28,317 bases of DNA from JBCBSS01 sp039819065 (GCA_039819065.1 JBCBSS010000104.1:1-28317); one strand, 5' to 3'; shown: positions 1 to 8,098, counted from the stretch's first letter. Translations and numbers: made by a program. Notes: generated from the sequence alone by a model not told the origin.

Positions 1-22
1 CTCCGACGAATCTTCGTCGGAG
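1..22. terminator. Perfect palindrome at the left edge
   Basis: A 10-bp perfect inverted repeat (ctccgacgaa / ttcgtcggag) surrounds a 2-base centre. On the + strand the stem is followed by acaaaacc, which is not a T-tract, so a + strand intrinsic terminator is not well supported. It could end a minus-strand gene lying outside the window, or be part of a longer palindromic element that the window edge cuts off. Confidence 0.4.
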
Positions 23-119
23 ACAAAACCCTTGGAAATAACTAAAGTGGCTGATCACAAATACTGGGTCAGCTTAATATCTTTCAAATAATCATCTTCA
101 GAACTTTACGACACTATTT

Positions 120-995
120 ATGAAAAACCTTTTCCAACTTCCATCGATTATTCTGGTCTCTTTATTATTTCTATCTCACGCCGCTTTTTCTCAAAGTGAT
201 GAGTATAAACTAGATAAATCGTATAATATAAGTGCCAATGGCTTTATAAACATGCGTACCAATGATGCTGATATAAAGATAGTTGGTAGTAATCGGGATG
301 ATGTACGCGTAAAAGTGTATAGGAAAGTAGAAAGCAAAGGTCTGGCTTCCAATAATTCCGAATTCCGTATTGACATTAGCGAAGACGGTGGTGACTTGGT
401 AATCAGGGAAAAACGTGAAGGCAATAGTTATGTTGTTATGGGCTACCGCAAGGTAGAATACAAAATTAGCATTGAAGCACCGAAGACAGCCGGACTGAAG
501 ATCAACGGCGATGACGATGATTATATCATAGAGAATATCGACGGTAATATCACTATGAAGGTGGATGATGGAGATGTAAAATTGAGCAACTGCAACGGCT
601 CAAACTATGATTTTGTGTTAGATGATGGAGATGTCGATATGGATGGAGGAAGTGGTAACCTTTCCATTCGTTTGGACGACGGGGATTTCGTTGTCAAAAA
701 TGGCAATTTTAAAGAAATCAATGCTGTAACCGATGATGGAGATATCTACCTAGAGACTTCTTTAACCAACGATGGTGATTACTTCTTTAGAACAGATGAT
801 GGCGGTATTGATATGACTGTCACTAGTGGTGGCGGTGAGTTTGACATCCGTCATGATGATTCCAGGTTATCATCATCTGATGACTTTCGGGTAATCGAGA
901 AAAGTGAGGATGAGACGAGGTTAAAACTGGACAATGGTACTGCCAAAATACGCATGAGAGTCAATGATTCCAGAATCAAACTTAGTCGCCTCTGA
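120..995 (+). CDS. Exported protein with DDGD ladder (DUF4097-like beta-helix)
   Basis: A 291-residue exported protein of unknown function. Residues 1-25 form a signal peptide ending in AFSQ. From about residue 130 on, an Asp-rich turn recurs every 15-20 residues: DDGD at 149, 168, 186 and 205, NDGD at 217, DDGG at 226 and DDS at 246, each followed by alternating hydrophobic residues. This looks like a right-handed beta-solenoid of the DUF4097/DUF2807 adhesin type, with Asp stacked where relatives have Asn-Gly. It is probably periplasmic or surface-located, and the stacked acids could bind divalent metal (inference). It resembles the three exported proteins of the sigma operon at 6504-9034 and could be a partner or paralogue of them. 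It converges on the histidine kinase gene with only 11 bases between the stop codons. The class is fairly sure; the function is unknown. Confidence 0.75.
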   Translation: MKNLFQLPSIILVSLLFLSHAAFSQSDEYKLDKSYNISANGFINMRTNDADIKIVGSNRDDVRVKVYRKVESKGLASNNSEFRIDISEDGGDLVIREKREGNSYVVMGYRKVEYKISIEAPKTAGLKINGDDDDYIIENIDGNITMKVDDGDVKLSNCNGSNYDFVLDDGDVDMDGGSGNLSIRLDDGDFVVKNGNFKEINAVTDDGDIYLETSLTNDGDYFFRTDDGGIDMTVTSGGGEFDIRHDDSRLSSSDDFRVIEKSEDETRLKLDNGTAKIRMRVNDSRIKLSRL

Positions 996-1006
996 GCTTG
1001 ATTAGC

Positions 1007-2305
1007 TTAGGCGGAAAAGCGTATTTCAAATTTTGTTCCGCCTTTGTTATCAACATCAAGCTCTCCTTGAATCTGATTGACCAAGCCTTGAACCAGATTC
1101 AAGCCAAGGGACTCATAAGACGTAATGTCGGTTCTTTCCAACCCTTGCCCATTATCGGAGATAACCAACAAGTAGCGGTCTTGCTCTTCTTCCAACGCTT
1201 TCAACTTCACATGTAATTCGCCATTGGAAGAAGCCAAGAAGGCATATTTGAAAGCATTGCCCACTAACTCATTAATGATTAAGCCAAGAGGAACCGCCAA
1301 ACCAAGGTCCAATTCAATCGGATCGACATCCAAGTTGGTGTTCACTGTATTGACCTGCTTCTGGTAGGAATATTCAAAGCTTTTAAACATATCATTGATA
1401 TACTTATCCATTCTAAGTTTGGCCACATTACCAGTATCATATAGACTCTGATGGATGAGCACCATCGATTGTATTCTATTCTGACATTGTAAAATGGCCT
1501 CCGCGAGTTGACTGTCTTGTATGTTTCTAATTTGTGTGTTAAGCAGGCTAAGAACGATTTGCAAGTTGTTTTTAACCCGGTGATGAACCTCACGCAGTAA
1601 AACGTTCTTCTCATCCAGAGAGTTGTAGAGGCGTTTGGTTACTTCTTTGAGTTCCTCATTCTGTGTTCTTATTTCTTCATTTTGGGCGTTGATGGCCTCA
1701 CTCTGTAACTTAAGTGTGTTAGTATTCTCTTTGTTAAGGTCTTCCGTTTTCAAATATTCGAACTTAAGTCTCCAAACTATCAGGTAGGTGAATATGAATG
1801 CGAACGAAGGGTTAAGAAAAGAATAAAAGACTTCTGTATCGGACATATCAACAAACTGGTGTTGGATGTAGTAGTAGTTTACAGCACAAAAAAAGACAGT
1901 GCTAATCAACAACATAATGACCGGAATTTTACCCTCAAAGAATAGTAAGGGAAGCACTGCCAGGAAAACAAATGATATGTGTATGTTCTTAGTATGATCT
2001 AATTTGATAGACAGGAATACGAAAACAAGGTTGAGCACAAGAATAAACCATATTCTGGCCAGTGTATAAAACCCATACTTCTGAAAAAGGACTGTAACAA
2101 TGCATATACCCAAAAGAATGGCGTCTAAGCCAAGCATAGCAAAATTACCTATGCTCAAACTAATGATTAGATAACAAAGAAAAATTACGGTTCCGACGAG
2201 GCTTAAGGTGTTGAGCAATCTGACTTTGCGCATTTCAAAGCCACTAGCATCAGGCTTTATTCCTACGTTCATCAAGTCTCTCCAGTTATTTTTCAGCCAT
2301 CCCAT
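1007..2305 (-). CDS. Membrane sensor histidine kinase, HisKA_2 type
   Basis: A 432-residue sensor kinase. About six hydrophobic segments lie between residues 32 and 178, then a heptad-rich coiled coil (about 186-232), then the phosphoacceptor region. The H-box reads REVHHRVKNNLQIVLSLL with the His pair at 241-242, which is the HisKA_2 signature rather than classical HisKA. The ATPase domain follows, with an N-box (NELVGNAFKYAF, 346-357), a G1 box (DNGQGL, 384-389) and a G2-like stretch (SLGLNLVQGL, about 399-408). No PAS, GAF or receiver domain is seen. The sensor is the membrane region, so the ligand cannot be read from the sequence. No response regulator gene lies next to it, so it is an orphan kinase that must signal to a partner elsewhere. 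Confidence 0.88.
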   Translation of the reverse strand: MGWLKNNWRDLMNVGIKPDASGFEMRKVRLLNTLSLVGTVIFLCYLIISLSIGNFAMLGLDAILLGICIVTVLFQKYGFYTLARIWFILVLNLVFVFLSIKLDHTKNIHISFVFLAVLPLLFFEGKIPVIMLLISTVFFCAVNYYYIQHQFVDMSDTEVFYSFLNPSFAFIFTYLIVWRLKFEYLKTEDLNKENTNTLKLQSEAINAQNEEIRTQNEELKEVTKRLYNSLDEKNVLLREVHHRVKNNLQIVLSLLNTQIRNIQDSQLAEAILQCQNRIQSMVLIHQSLYDTGNVAKLRMDKYINDMFKSFEYSYQKQVNTVNTNLDVDPIELDLGLAVPLGLIINELVGNAFKYAFLASSNGELHVKLKALEEEQDRYLLVISDNGQGLERTDITSYESLGLNLVQGLVNQIQGELDVDNKGGTKFEIRFSA

Positions 2306-2802
2306 TTTTCTATTAGCTACAGAAGGAAAGCCCTCTTCGTGCAGCTATTGAGCTTAAATTTTAGTTACAACAATCAATTAAATCTATCACCGTAAGGCAA
2401 TTGTAGAATAGCTTTTCATACCGAACCAATACACTTTCGGTGAATAAACAGATTCCTCAGATAATTACATTTAATCATATTAATTTATCCAACTACAGAC
2501 CTGTTAAATGTAAAAACTCCTATTAAAGAGTAGTTTGTATAAATACTTTTTTCCCTAAGATAAAAAGTACAGGATAGTTAATTTGGCACGAACTGAGGTT
2601 TTTTAGGAACGAAAAGCTTAGAAAAAAGCAATAATCAGATGAATGGTACAATCTTGATCAATAGACAAGCAACTCAAAGCAACCTTCTACACATATCTCA
2701 TGTTGACTCCGGAAGATAATTAGCACACCAACGGCTTTGACTCTTTAAGGATGAATAAAGCTAGAGGTGCGGAAAACAGTACAATAACTTAAGCATTAAA
2801 AA
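2306..2802. other. 497-base intergenic stretch without a recognised feature
   Basis: This AT-rich region separates the divergent histidine kinase and membrane protein genes. I see no good TAnnTTTG promoter box on either strand, no tRNA and no strong hairpin. The only ATG-initiated reading frame that I noted (starting near 2641) would encode 26 residues with nothing to support it. Confidence 0.5.
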
Positions 2803-3357
2803 ATGTCAAAGAACACATTATCTAGAGGTGCTTTATTCAAAAGAATAAGGTCTGGAGAAAAGAAACAGGATATTTATGATCAATTGGTTGAGTCAAATAT
2901 CCCAAGAAAGCAGGCCGCTAAATTATTGGTCAGCATTCCTTCATATCAACAATTCAGGAAGTACAGTATTATGAATTACTTACTGGCTATCGCTTTGTTG
3001 GTCATAGGTGCGCTCACCTTCTTCATGACCAGGAACGTCATCACAACAGCCGTTTTCCTGGGATTATCATATGTCATTTTCCAATTCAAAGTGAATCAAT
3101 ACTACAAAGCCGTGGCAGTACTTGGCTTGGCTTGTTTGTCCATAGGCATAATTGCAGCGATGGGAGATTCGCAAGGAGCTGATGAATTTTCCTTGTTCAG
3201 AATCATCATTATATATGGTTTATTCCCTATATGCTTTGTTATCTCATTATTACTAAGCCTTAAACTGAACAAGGGGGTTACGGAAAAGCGACAATCTTAC
3301 TACAACGAAGAAGGTCAATTAAGGGCATATGTCGAATACGAATTCGACGAGAAGTAA
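2803..3357 (+). CDS. Four-helix membrane protein of unknown function
   Basis: A 184-residue protein that I do not recognise. Residues 1-55 are soluble, basic and probably helical, with a short helix-turn-helix-like look (DIYDQLVESNIPRKQAAKLL) but no family match I can name. Four hydrophobic segments follow at about 57-74, 77-95, 102-120 and 131-152. The C-terminal tail is charged and ends YVEYEFDEK. The ATG is preceded by an A-rich stretch (cattaaaaa), which is typical of Bacteroidota starts. The gene stands alone, and its 3' end faces a long inverted repeat that could act as a terminator. Reading frame quality and membrane topology look real; no role can be assigned. Confidence 0.7.
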   Translation: MSKNTLSRGALFKRIRSGEKKQDIYDQLVESNIPRKQAAKLLVSIPSYQQFRKYSIMNYLLAIALLVIGALTFFMTRNVITTAVFLGLSYVIFQFKVNQYYKAVAVLGLACLSIGIIAAMGDSQGADEFSLFRIIIIYGLFPICFVISLLLSLKLNKGVTEKRQSYYNEEGQLRAYVEYEFDEK

Positions 3358-3388
3358 ATTGATTTCAACACTATCTGCTTAATAGAAT

Positions 3389-3537
3389 AAAAAATGAGGC
3401 TGTCTCAAAAGCCCGCTTTAATGTCATCCCGATCAATCGGGATGAGAAATCTTACTCTATTGATAATCAACACTTTGAGTCGAGTGAGATTTATCCCTAC
3501 GGTCGAAAAGACCGCTTTTGAGACAGCCTCATTTTTT
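3389..3537. repeat. MITE-like inverted repeat, element E1, also a bidirectional terminator
   Basis: Perfect 24-bp terminal inverted repeats occupy 3389-3412 and 3514-3537, each outer end being A6 or T6 (inner core gaggctgtctcaaaag). Inside are a 9-bp hairpin (catcccgat at 3425-3433 with atcgggatg at 3436-3444) and the motif tcgaaaagacc near 3504-3513. The internal layout (gtcat, cgatc, gagaaatct, then gagat and tcgaaaagac) matches elements E2 (6268-6470) and E3 (10597-10736). It lies between convergent genes, and with T-tracts on both strands a transcript from either side would form a strong terminator-like hairpin. The size and ends suggest a non-autonomous element derived from an insertion sequence (inference). 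Confidence 0.75.
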
Positions 3538-3628
3538 CTATAGGCTTGAAACTGGGATAAGCCATCAATCCAAAAATTATCAAGTCACAACTATTGATAG
3601 CGAAGCGTTTCTTATCCCAATAGTCCGA

Positions 3629-5011
3629 CTAGACCTTATATTCTGAATCTTTAATGGTAATCCGGTTACCACCATGGTTAATGGCTTCATGGATTTTATA
3701 GATGCAAACTTCGCTTTTGAAAGATTCCTCAGCATCGTAATTAAGCTTTTCATTGCCTCGCAGCGCTTCTATGAAGTTCTTTAGGTGTGCCGTATGCGCC
3801 GCGAGGTTATAAACGATATCCATATCCTTCATATCATTGATATCGTAGCTAATCTGAGGGGCAGTTTCCTTGATACCCGAATCCCCCTGTTCCTGTTCTT
3901 TATATTTCTGCAGATCCCCGAGATTGCTGATATATCCTTTGTCAATGTACTTCTGCCATTCGCTAGCGGCTACTGCGGACTCTCGATATAACTTATTGTC
4001 TTTGCCTTCTGATATAATAAAGGCTCCTTTATCCCCGATGAAGCGTTCGTAAACACCAATGGCCCTTGAGTTAGAAATATTCTCGTAGATACCTATTGCA
4101 GGGCCGTTTGGCGTATCGTATTCCAGAATAGTGGCCATGGTATCGGCTTGCTCAAAACCGAAGTAGGAATTATTACCCGCGGCATAAACCGTTTTAGGAT
4201 AAGCATTGAAGAACCAGTTGAAGATATCAATCTGGTGTGAGCCTAAATCGGAAACAACACCACCACCGAGTTCTTTATAATTACGCCAGTTGTAAACCTG
4301 GTCTACATTATCGAAACCATACCTTTTGAGTCTGCTCAAATTGATGTTATCCTTTTTGTTAGGCATTTGAGTCCATATTCTGGATCTGTTCCACTGACCT
4401 ATGGCATGGGTCAGCCTGCCAAACATTTTCTCTTGTTGCAAGAGTTTTTGGTAGGTAAAGCGATAACGATCATTACTTCGTCGTTGCCTTCCTATCTGCA
4501 ATAGCTTACCGGTTTTCTTCATCGCCTGAGCCATATTTTTGGCATCTTCCAGCCTATTAGACATGGCTTTTTCGCAATAGACATGAATACCTGCCTCTAA
4601 GGCGTCAATAGTATGTTTGGCATGCCAAAAATCAGGCGTGGTTAAAACGATGGCATCTAGCTTTTCCTTCTCCAGCATGTCATAAAAATCCTCGTAAGCA
4701 TTGACCTTCTTACCTTGCTCGGCCTTGAACCTATCTTTGGTCTGTTCCCTCCTGCTTTCTATGACATCACAAACCGCCACCAGATTACAGCCTTCTATCT
4801 TAGGTATATTACTGAAGATAACGCCTCTACCTCTGCTACCGCAACCCACTACCGCTACGTTGATCTGGTCAAGTGCTGAAGCTATACCGGCTCGCCCACC
4901 TAATGGTTTTGCCAGGATCAAACCAGCACCAAACACACCAGCCGTTTTCAAAAACGTTCTGCGATTTTGTCCGGATTCTACGTTTTGTGAGGATGTTCTT
5001 TTTTCAGCCAT
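3629..5011 (-). CDS. Tat-exported Gfo/Idh/MocA family oxidoreductase
   Basis: A 460-residue NAD(P)-dependent dehydrogenase-like protein, probably acting on a sugar or cyclitol in the periplasm. Residues 16-25 read NRRTFLKTAG, a twin-arginine signal, followed by a hydrophobic stretch to about residue 46. The Rossmann fold starts INVAVVGCGSRGRG (50-63), with CDV ending strand 2 near 81-83 and the family CEKAM motif at 146-150. The C-terminal domain holds GGGVVSDLGSHQID (249-262), where D255 and H259 are the usual catalytic Asp/His pair. Tat export implies folding, perhaps with bound cofactor, before transport. It lies 64 bases downstream of apbE on the same strand and is probably co-transcribed with it. 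The family is sure; the substrate is unknown. Confidence 0.9.
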   Translation of the reverse strand: MAEKRTSSQNVESGQNRRTFLKTAGVFGAGLILAKPLGGRAGIASALDQINVAVVGCGSRGRGVIFSNIPKIEGCNLVAVCDVIESRREQTKDRFKAEQGKKVNAYEDFYDMLEKEKLDAIVLTTPDFWHAKHTIDALEAGIHVYCEKAMSNRLEDAKNMAQAMKKTGKLLQIGRQRRSNDRYRFTYQKLLQQEKMFGRLTHAIGQWNRSRIWTQMPNKKDNINLSRLKRYGFDNVDQVYNWRNYKELGGGVVSDLGSHQIDIFNWFFNAYPKTVYAAGNNSYFGFEQADTMATILEYDTPNGPAIGIYENISNSRAIGVYERFIGDKGAFIISEGKDNKLYRESAVAASEWQKYIDKGYISNLGDLQKYKEQEQGDSGIKETAPQISYDINDMKDMDIVYNLAAHTAHLKNFIEALRGNEKLNYDAEESFKSEVCIYKIHEAINHGGNRITIKDSEYKV

Positions 5012-5075
5012 ATATCATTGCCCGTTTATGTTAATACTGTTGTTTAAAATTGCTCGTATCAAGCAAATTACATAA

Positions 5076-5957
5076 TTATTTTCTCAATATGTGAAGTTGT
5101 TCGTCTGTACTGTATGCTACCCAGCTGATCACTTCCAAATCTGACGACAGTTGACTCACTTCTTCTTCATTCAGCAGAAATAACGCGGTAGAAAGTGCAT
5201 CAGAATAAGCTGCACTATGGCAACAAACCCAAACACGTCCAAAAGAGACGTCCTTTCTATTTGTACCGGTTCTGGGATCAAAAATATGATTGCCTTGCCA
5301 ATACGTACCAGATGCGCTCACGGCTGTATCGTTCAATTGAAGATTTTGATATGCTTCTCCGTCAGCTATTTTAAAATCCCAGGAAGTGTTATCTGTAGGG
5401 CCACCTTTTACGGAAATAGTACTATCACCAGAATTGAGGGCGTAGTTTTCTATGCCCAGTTCACTGAGGAGTATTCCTAATTGGTCAAGTGCAAAGCCCT
5501 TCCCTATACCTCCCAGGTCAATCTTCATTCCTGGTTTGATGCAGTAAATGCGGTTTTCATCCGGATCAACGTAGATACTTGCCTGCTGTTTTTCTTCAAA
5601 TGCCGTTTTTAAGGCATTGTTATACTCGCTGATATTGAGAAGTCCTTGCTTGTAGCCACGGAAGATGTTCATCCATTCCGCTACACCCACATCAAAGGCT
5701 CCTCCAGTCCAAGTTGATATTTCAATAGCCTGTTTCAGGCAGGCATAAGTTTCGTAGTCCAAAAGGAGATTATCTCCTTCCTTCATTCTATTAATTCTGG
5801 AAACATCGCTATCGGGAATGAAGCGACTGAGTTTGGCTTCTAGCTCATCAATGCGTTCAAAACACTGTTGAGCCGCATTTTCAGCATACGCCTCATCTAC
5901 TCCGTCAATCTGGACAACAAACTGAGTTGCCATGGCCTGATGCTCATAACTTAACAT
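5076..5957 (-). CDS. apbE: FAD:protein FMN transferase, ApbE family
   Basis: A 293-residue ApbE-family protein, which attaches FMN from FAD covalently to Thr or Ser in target proteins. The hallmark motifs are present: KIDLGGIGKGFALD (145-158) for FAD binding, SASGTYW (214-220) and HIFDPRTG (224-231), and SDALSTALF (252-260), which holds the Mg-binding acid and Thr. Many ApbE proteins are exported lipoproteins. This one begins MLSYEHQAMATQF with no signal peptide, and an in-frame stop lies a few codons upstream, so an overlooked leader is unlikely and the protein should be cytoplasmic. A second possible start is Met9, which fits the family's MxTxF beginning. The downstream neighbour is a Tat oxidoreductase; no recognised flavinylation target is in the window. 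Confidence 0.92.
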   Translation of the reverse strand: MLSYEHQAMATQFVVQIDGVDEAYAENAAQQCFERIDELEAKLSRFIPDSDVSRINRMKEGDNLLLDYETYACLKQAIEISTWTGGAFDVGVAEWMNIFRGYKQGLLNISEYNNALKTAFEEKQQASIYVDPDENRIYCIKPGMKIDLGGIGKGFALDQLGILLSELGIENYALNSGDSTISVKGGPTDNTSWDFKIADGEAYQNLQLNDTAVSASGTYWQGNHIFDPRTGTNRKDVSFGRVWVCCHSAAYSDALSTALFLLNEEEVSQLSSDLEVISWVAYSTDEQLHILRK

Positions 5958-5979
5958 ATCGCCCTAAGGAAAAGAAAAA

Positions 5980-6018
5980 TACCCGCCACTGCAATACTTT
6001 TTTGATCACTGGCGGGTA
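5980..6018. repeat. 9-bp inverted repeat upstream of apbE
   Basis: The arms tacccgcca (5980-5988) and tggcgggta (6010-6018) are perfectly complementary around a 21-base loop that holds a T-run. The repeat abuts dispersed repeat A. It is 23 bases upstream of the apbE start, so it could fold in the apbE leader or mark the end of an inserted element. No known riboswitch pattern is seen. Confidence 0.4.
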
Positions 6019-6118
6019 ATCTGCCTTCGCTAAAGCTTCGGCAGATGAAGGAGTTGGTGGTTTAATTCCTCGGAGCTTTGACCCGGAAGCTCGGACCCAG
6101 GGTTAGTTTAATACCATT
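6018..6118 (-). repeat. Dispersed repeat family 2, copy A
   Basis: Read on the minus strand, this 101-bp segment aligns with copy B at 11599-11705. Shared blocks in order are aatggtat, taaccctg or gaaccctg, gagcttccggg or aagcttctggg, caaag, gaggaattaaa, and ctgccgaagctttagcgaag followed by gcagat. The two copies are in opposite orientation and flank the sigma operon. No protein is encoded. Confidence 0.75.
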
Positions 6119-6267
6119 TATTAGTCCATCAGTTTGAAAGGCGTATAGGACAATAGAATAGGTATCAAGCTATTCATTCGTTCATTAAGATTGCCTTTAT
6201 GCTTTGAGAATTAGTGGTTGTTAAGGATATGAAATGATCATAGTTCCTCATATTAAGAACATTATAT

Positions 6268-6470
6268 TAACGTGAATATCGCTTAAGAAAGGCGCAGGGC
6301 AGTGCCTGAAACTTAAAAAAACATGTCATATCGATCCCGACTGGTCGGGAGAGATATCTCTCTTTTTCGAAGTATCGAAAGTATCCAAATACAGCATTTT
6401 GAGTGAGAAAGATTTCTCGTTACACTCGAAAAGACAGGTTTTTTGGGTTTCTTATCCGATATTCACGTTA
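6268..6470. repeat. MITE-like element E2 with 23-bp imperfect terminal inverted repeats
   Basis: The terminal repeats at 6268-6290 and 6448-6470 match at 21 of 23 positions; the outer 14 bases (taacgtgaatatcg) are perfect. The interior carries gtcatatcga, a gatcccgactggtcggga hairpin, gagatatct, aagatttctc and tcgaaaagac, the same ordered core as in elements E1 and E3. At about 203 bp with no reading frame, it looks like a non-autonomous mobile or structured repeat. Confidence 0.7.
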
Positions 6471-6503
6471 TATTAACACGACCGTTTTTATCAAACTGGC
6501 TAA

Positions 6504-7148
6504 TTAACGTCTTCTATTATTCTTTTTCTTTTCTTTCTTATCTACGTCAACATTTTCGCGTACTACTTTTTCCACTACACCATTTACACTCTGGATGATT
6601 ACCTCCTTGTTTCCGTATTTATAGCCATAGCTCCATCTCATATCTGCAAAATTGGTGTCTAGATCAATGTCTATATCTGTGTCTACCTCGACATCGACGT
6701 CAAAGGATGTGTCACCTTTTACCAATAGCTTATCTTTTGTTTTACATTTATTCTTGCCTTTGTTTCTGAGTATACCGGTGATGTAAAAGCTACCTGAACC
6801 GCCATTGAGTACTTCTCCACCATAGATGACCAAATCAGATACACCTTCCACTCGTCTGAGATCGGAATTTCTGACAATGAGTTTGGTGTCTGAGCCTACA
6901 TTATCAAAAGCCACCGTCAGTACGCCAGCCGAAATAGAAGCTTTCACGTTTTTCTCACTAAGGCCTTCAAGGAGTATTTGTGGAGATTCTGTTCTACCTC
7001 TTTGCACTTCAAGGTGTTTGAGAGGGCCGGTTATCACTATTTTATCGAAAGCTGAGAATTCACCCAGTTGAATAGGTTGAGCTTGAGTATTGATACAGAC
7101 AACCAGGATCAGCATTAAGGTTACTACTATATTATTTTTCATGGTCAC
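6504..7148 (-). CDS. Exported GIN/DUF2807-like protein with acidic strand and basic tail
   Basis: A 214-residue exported protein of unknown function. The signal peptide ends NTQAQ at about residue 24. The sequence from FSAFDKIVITGPLKHLEVQRG (cleft of 32-52) to GGSGSFYITG resembles the head of the GIN/DUF2807 putative adhesin fold found widely in Bacteroidota. Two odd parts follow: a strictly alternating acidic stretch DVDVEVDTDIDIDLDTN (150-166), and a C-terminal basic tail (DKKEKKKNNRRR, 203-214). The tail could contact lipopolysaccharide or nucleic acid (inference). It is the last gene of the sigma operon, separated from the previous one by 140 bases that contain a weak hairpin, so its level may be lower or separately set. 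Confidence 0.7.
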   Translation of the reverse strand: MTMKNNIVVTLMLILVVCINTQAQPIQLGEFSAFDKIVITGPLKHLEVQRGRTESPQILLEGLSEKNVKASISAGVLTVAFDNVGSDTKLIVRNSDLRRVEGVSDLVIYGGEVLNGGSGSFYITGILRNKGKNKCKTKDKLLVKGDTSFDVDVEVDTDIDIDLDTNFADMRWSYGYKYGNKEVIIQSVNGVVEKVVRENVDVDKKEKKKNNRRR

Positions 7149-7210
7149 GTTTTTAAAAGAGTATTAGGCCTAATTAAGTATTGTCATGGGTGAGAGCAGA
7201 AAAGAAAGGT

Positions 7211-7241
7211 GCCTCTGACCACGGATATTCCGAAGAGAGGC
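7211..7241 (-). terminator. Weak intra-operon hairpin
   Basis: The arms gcctct (7211-7216) and agaggc (7236-7241) enclose a smaller inverted repeat cggatattccg (7222-7232). On the minus strand the structure is followed by the T-rich stretch acctttctttt. It lies in the 140-base gap before the last sigma-operon gene and could attenuate transcription or stabilise the upstream message. Confidence 0.3.
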
Positions 7242-7288
7242 CCTAACTGAGTGATAGCTTTAATTATCCCGCTCACCGCTATGTAAGT

Positions 7289-8098
7289 CTATTTTTTTCT
7301 CACGTAGATATCACCGTTATAACTTTTCATCATGATCTCGGCGCCACCACCGTTAATATTTCCTACTACCCATTCTCCGATTTTGACACGGTATGACCCC
7401 TCCCTTCTCCTCGATTCAACCTGCTGGTTCTTCAAGTCAATATCGAACCCGGTATATACTTCTCGCTGCGTTTTCATTTTCAATGAAGCTTTGACAGAAG
7501 CGGGGAAAGTAATATCCACGTTACCGTTATAGTTGGTAAATGCCATAGGCACTCCCGCTTTTACCTGATCAAAAGTCACCTTTATCTGGCCATTGTACGT
7601 ATCTGCCACGGCGGCACCAGATATATTGAGTAGTGTGATCTTACCGTTGTAATTATCCGCTACCACCTCACCACTCACATCGGACACATAGATAAAGCCG
7701 TTGTTATAGGTTTCTACATGTAAGTCAAAGTCTTTGGGCACTTCTATATCTAAAGAGACGCCTTTGTTATGTGAGTCAGAGTCCACTCGCACATAGTTGT
7801 CCTCTTCTCTGACCTCCAGATCAATGGTTCCAGCAGATATCCTCTTAAGTCCTTCTTTGGATTTAGAACCACTCGAATTCTTAACCTCACTGACATATTT
7901 CACCAATATATCGCTTCGGTTGGTACCCTTTACTGTAATAGAACCTCTTTTTATATCCACTTTGAGTTTTCCTCTTTTCCCCGGGCTACTCAATGGCACG
8001 GTTATCTCTCCTGAATCCCCACTCTGCGCCATTGAACCAAGAGGTATGATCATTATTAGCATGATCAACAGCATGTTCATTTTTAAACTTTTCATCAT
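7289..8098 (-). CDS. Exported DUF4097-like beta-helix protein
   Basis: A 269-residue exported protein. The signal peptide ends GSMAQ (about residue 25). The body has an NG-turn ladder typical of DUF4097-like proteins: YNNGFIYV, NYNGKITL, TYNGQIKV, NYNGNVDI and, at the C-terminus, SYNGDIYVRKK. Each NG turn is followed by a short alternating beta strand, pointing to a solenoid. It is most likely periplasmic or outer-membrane associated. It sits 48 bases after a sister gene and follows the sigma and anti-sigma genes, which suggests control by that sigma factor. The biochemical role of the family is not established. Confidence 0.78.
   Translation of the reverse strand: MMKSLKMNMLLIMLIMIIPLGSMAQSGDSGEITVPLSSPGKRGKLKVDIKRGSITVKGTNRSDILVKYVSEVKNSSGSKSKEGLKRISAGTIDLEVREEDNYVRVDSDSHNKGVSLDIEVPKDFDLHVETYNNGFIYVSDVSGEVVADNYNGKITLLNISGAAVADTYNGQIKVTFDQVKAGVPMAFTNYNGNVDITFPASVKASLKMKTQREVYTGFDIDLKNQQVESRRREGSYRVKIGEWVVGNINGGGAEIMMKSYNGDIYVRKK

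Larger units (their letters stand above)
5958..6503. other. 546-base intergenic region filled with repeats
   Basis: The region between apbE and the sigma operon's last gene contains, in order, a 9-bp inverted repeat, dispersed repeat A (6018-6118), about 150 bases in which I see nothing, and MITE-like element E2 (6268-6470). No reading frame here is supported. Confidence 0.6.

Noticed and set aside
564..810. DDGD repeats as RTX-type calcium-binding repeats
   Set aside because: The spacing is 15-20 residues and the GGxGxD nonapeptide pattern is absent.
2641..2721. 26-codon reading frame as a small protein gene
   Set aside because: No promoter, start context or recognisable product supports it.
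3590..3624. actattg and caatagt hairpin as terminator of the oxidoreductase gene
   Set aside because: The arms are only 7 bp around a 21-base loop, with no clean T-tract.
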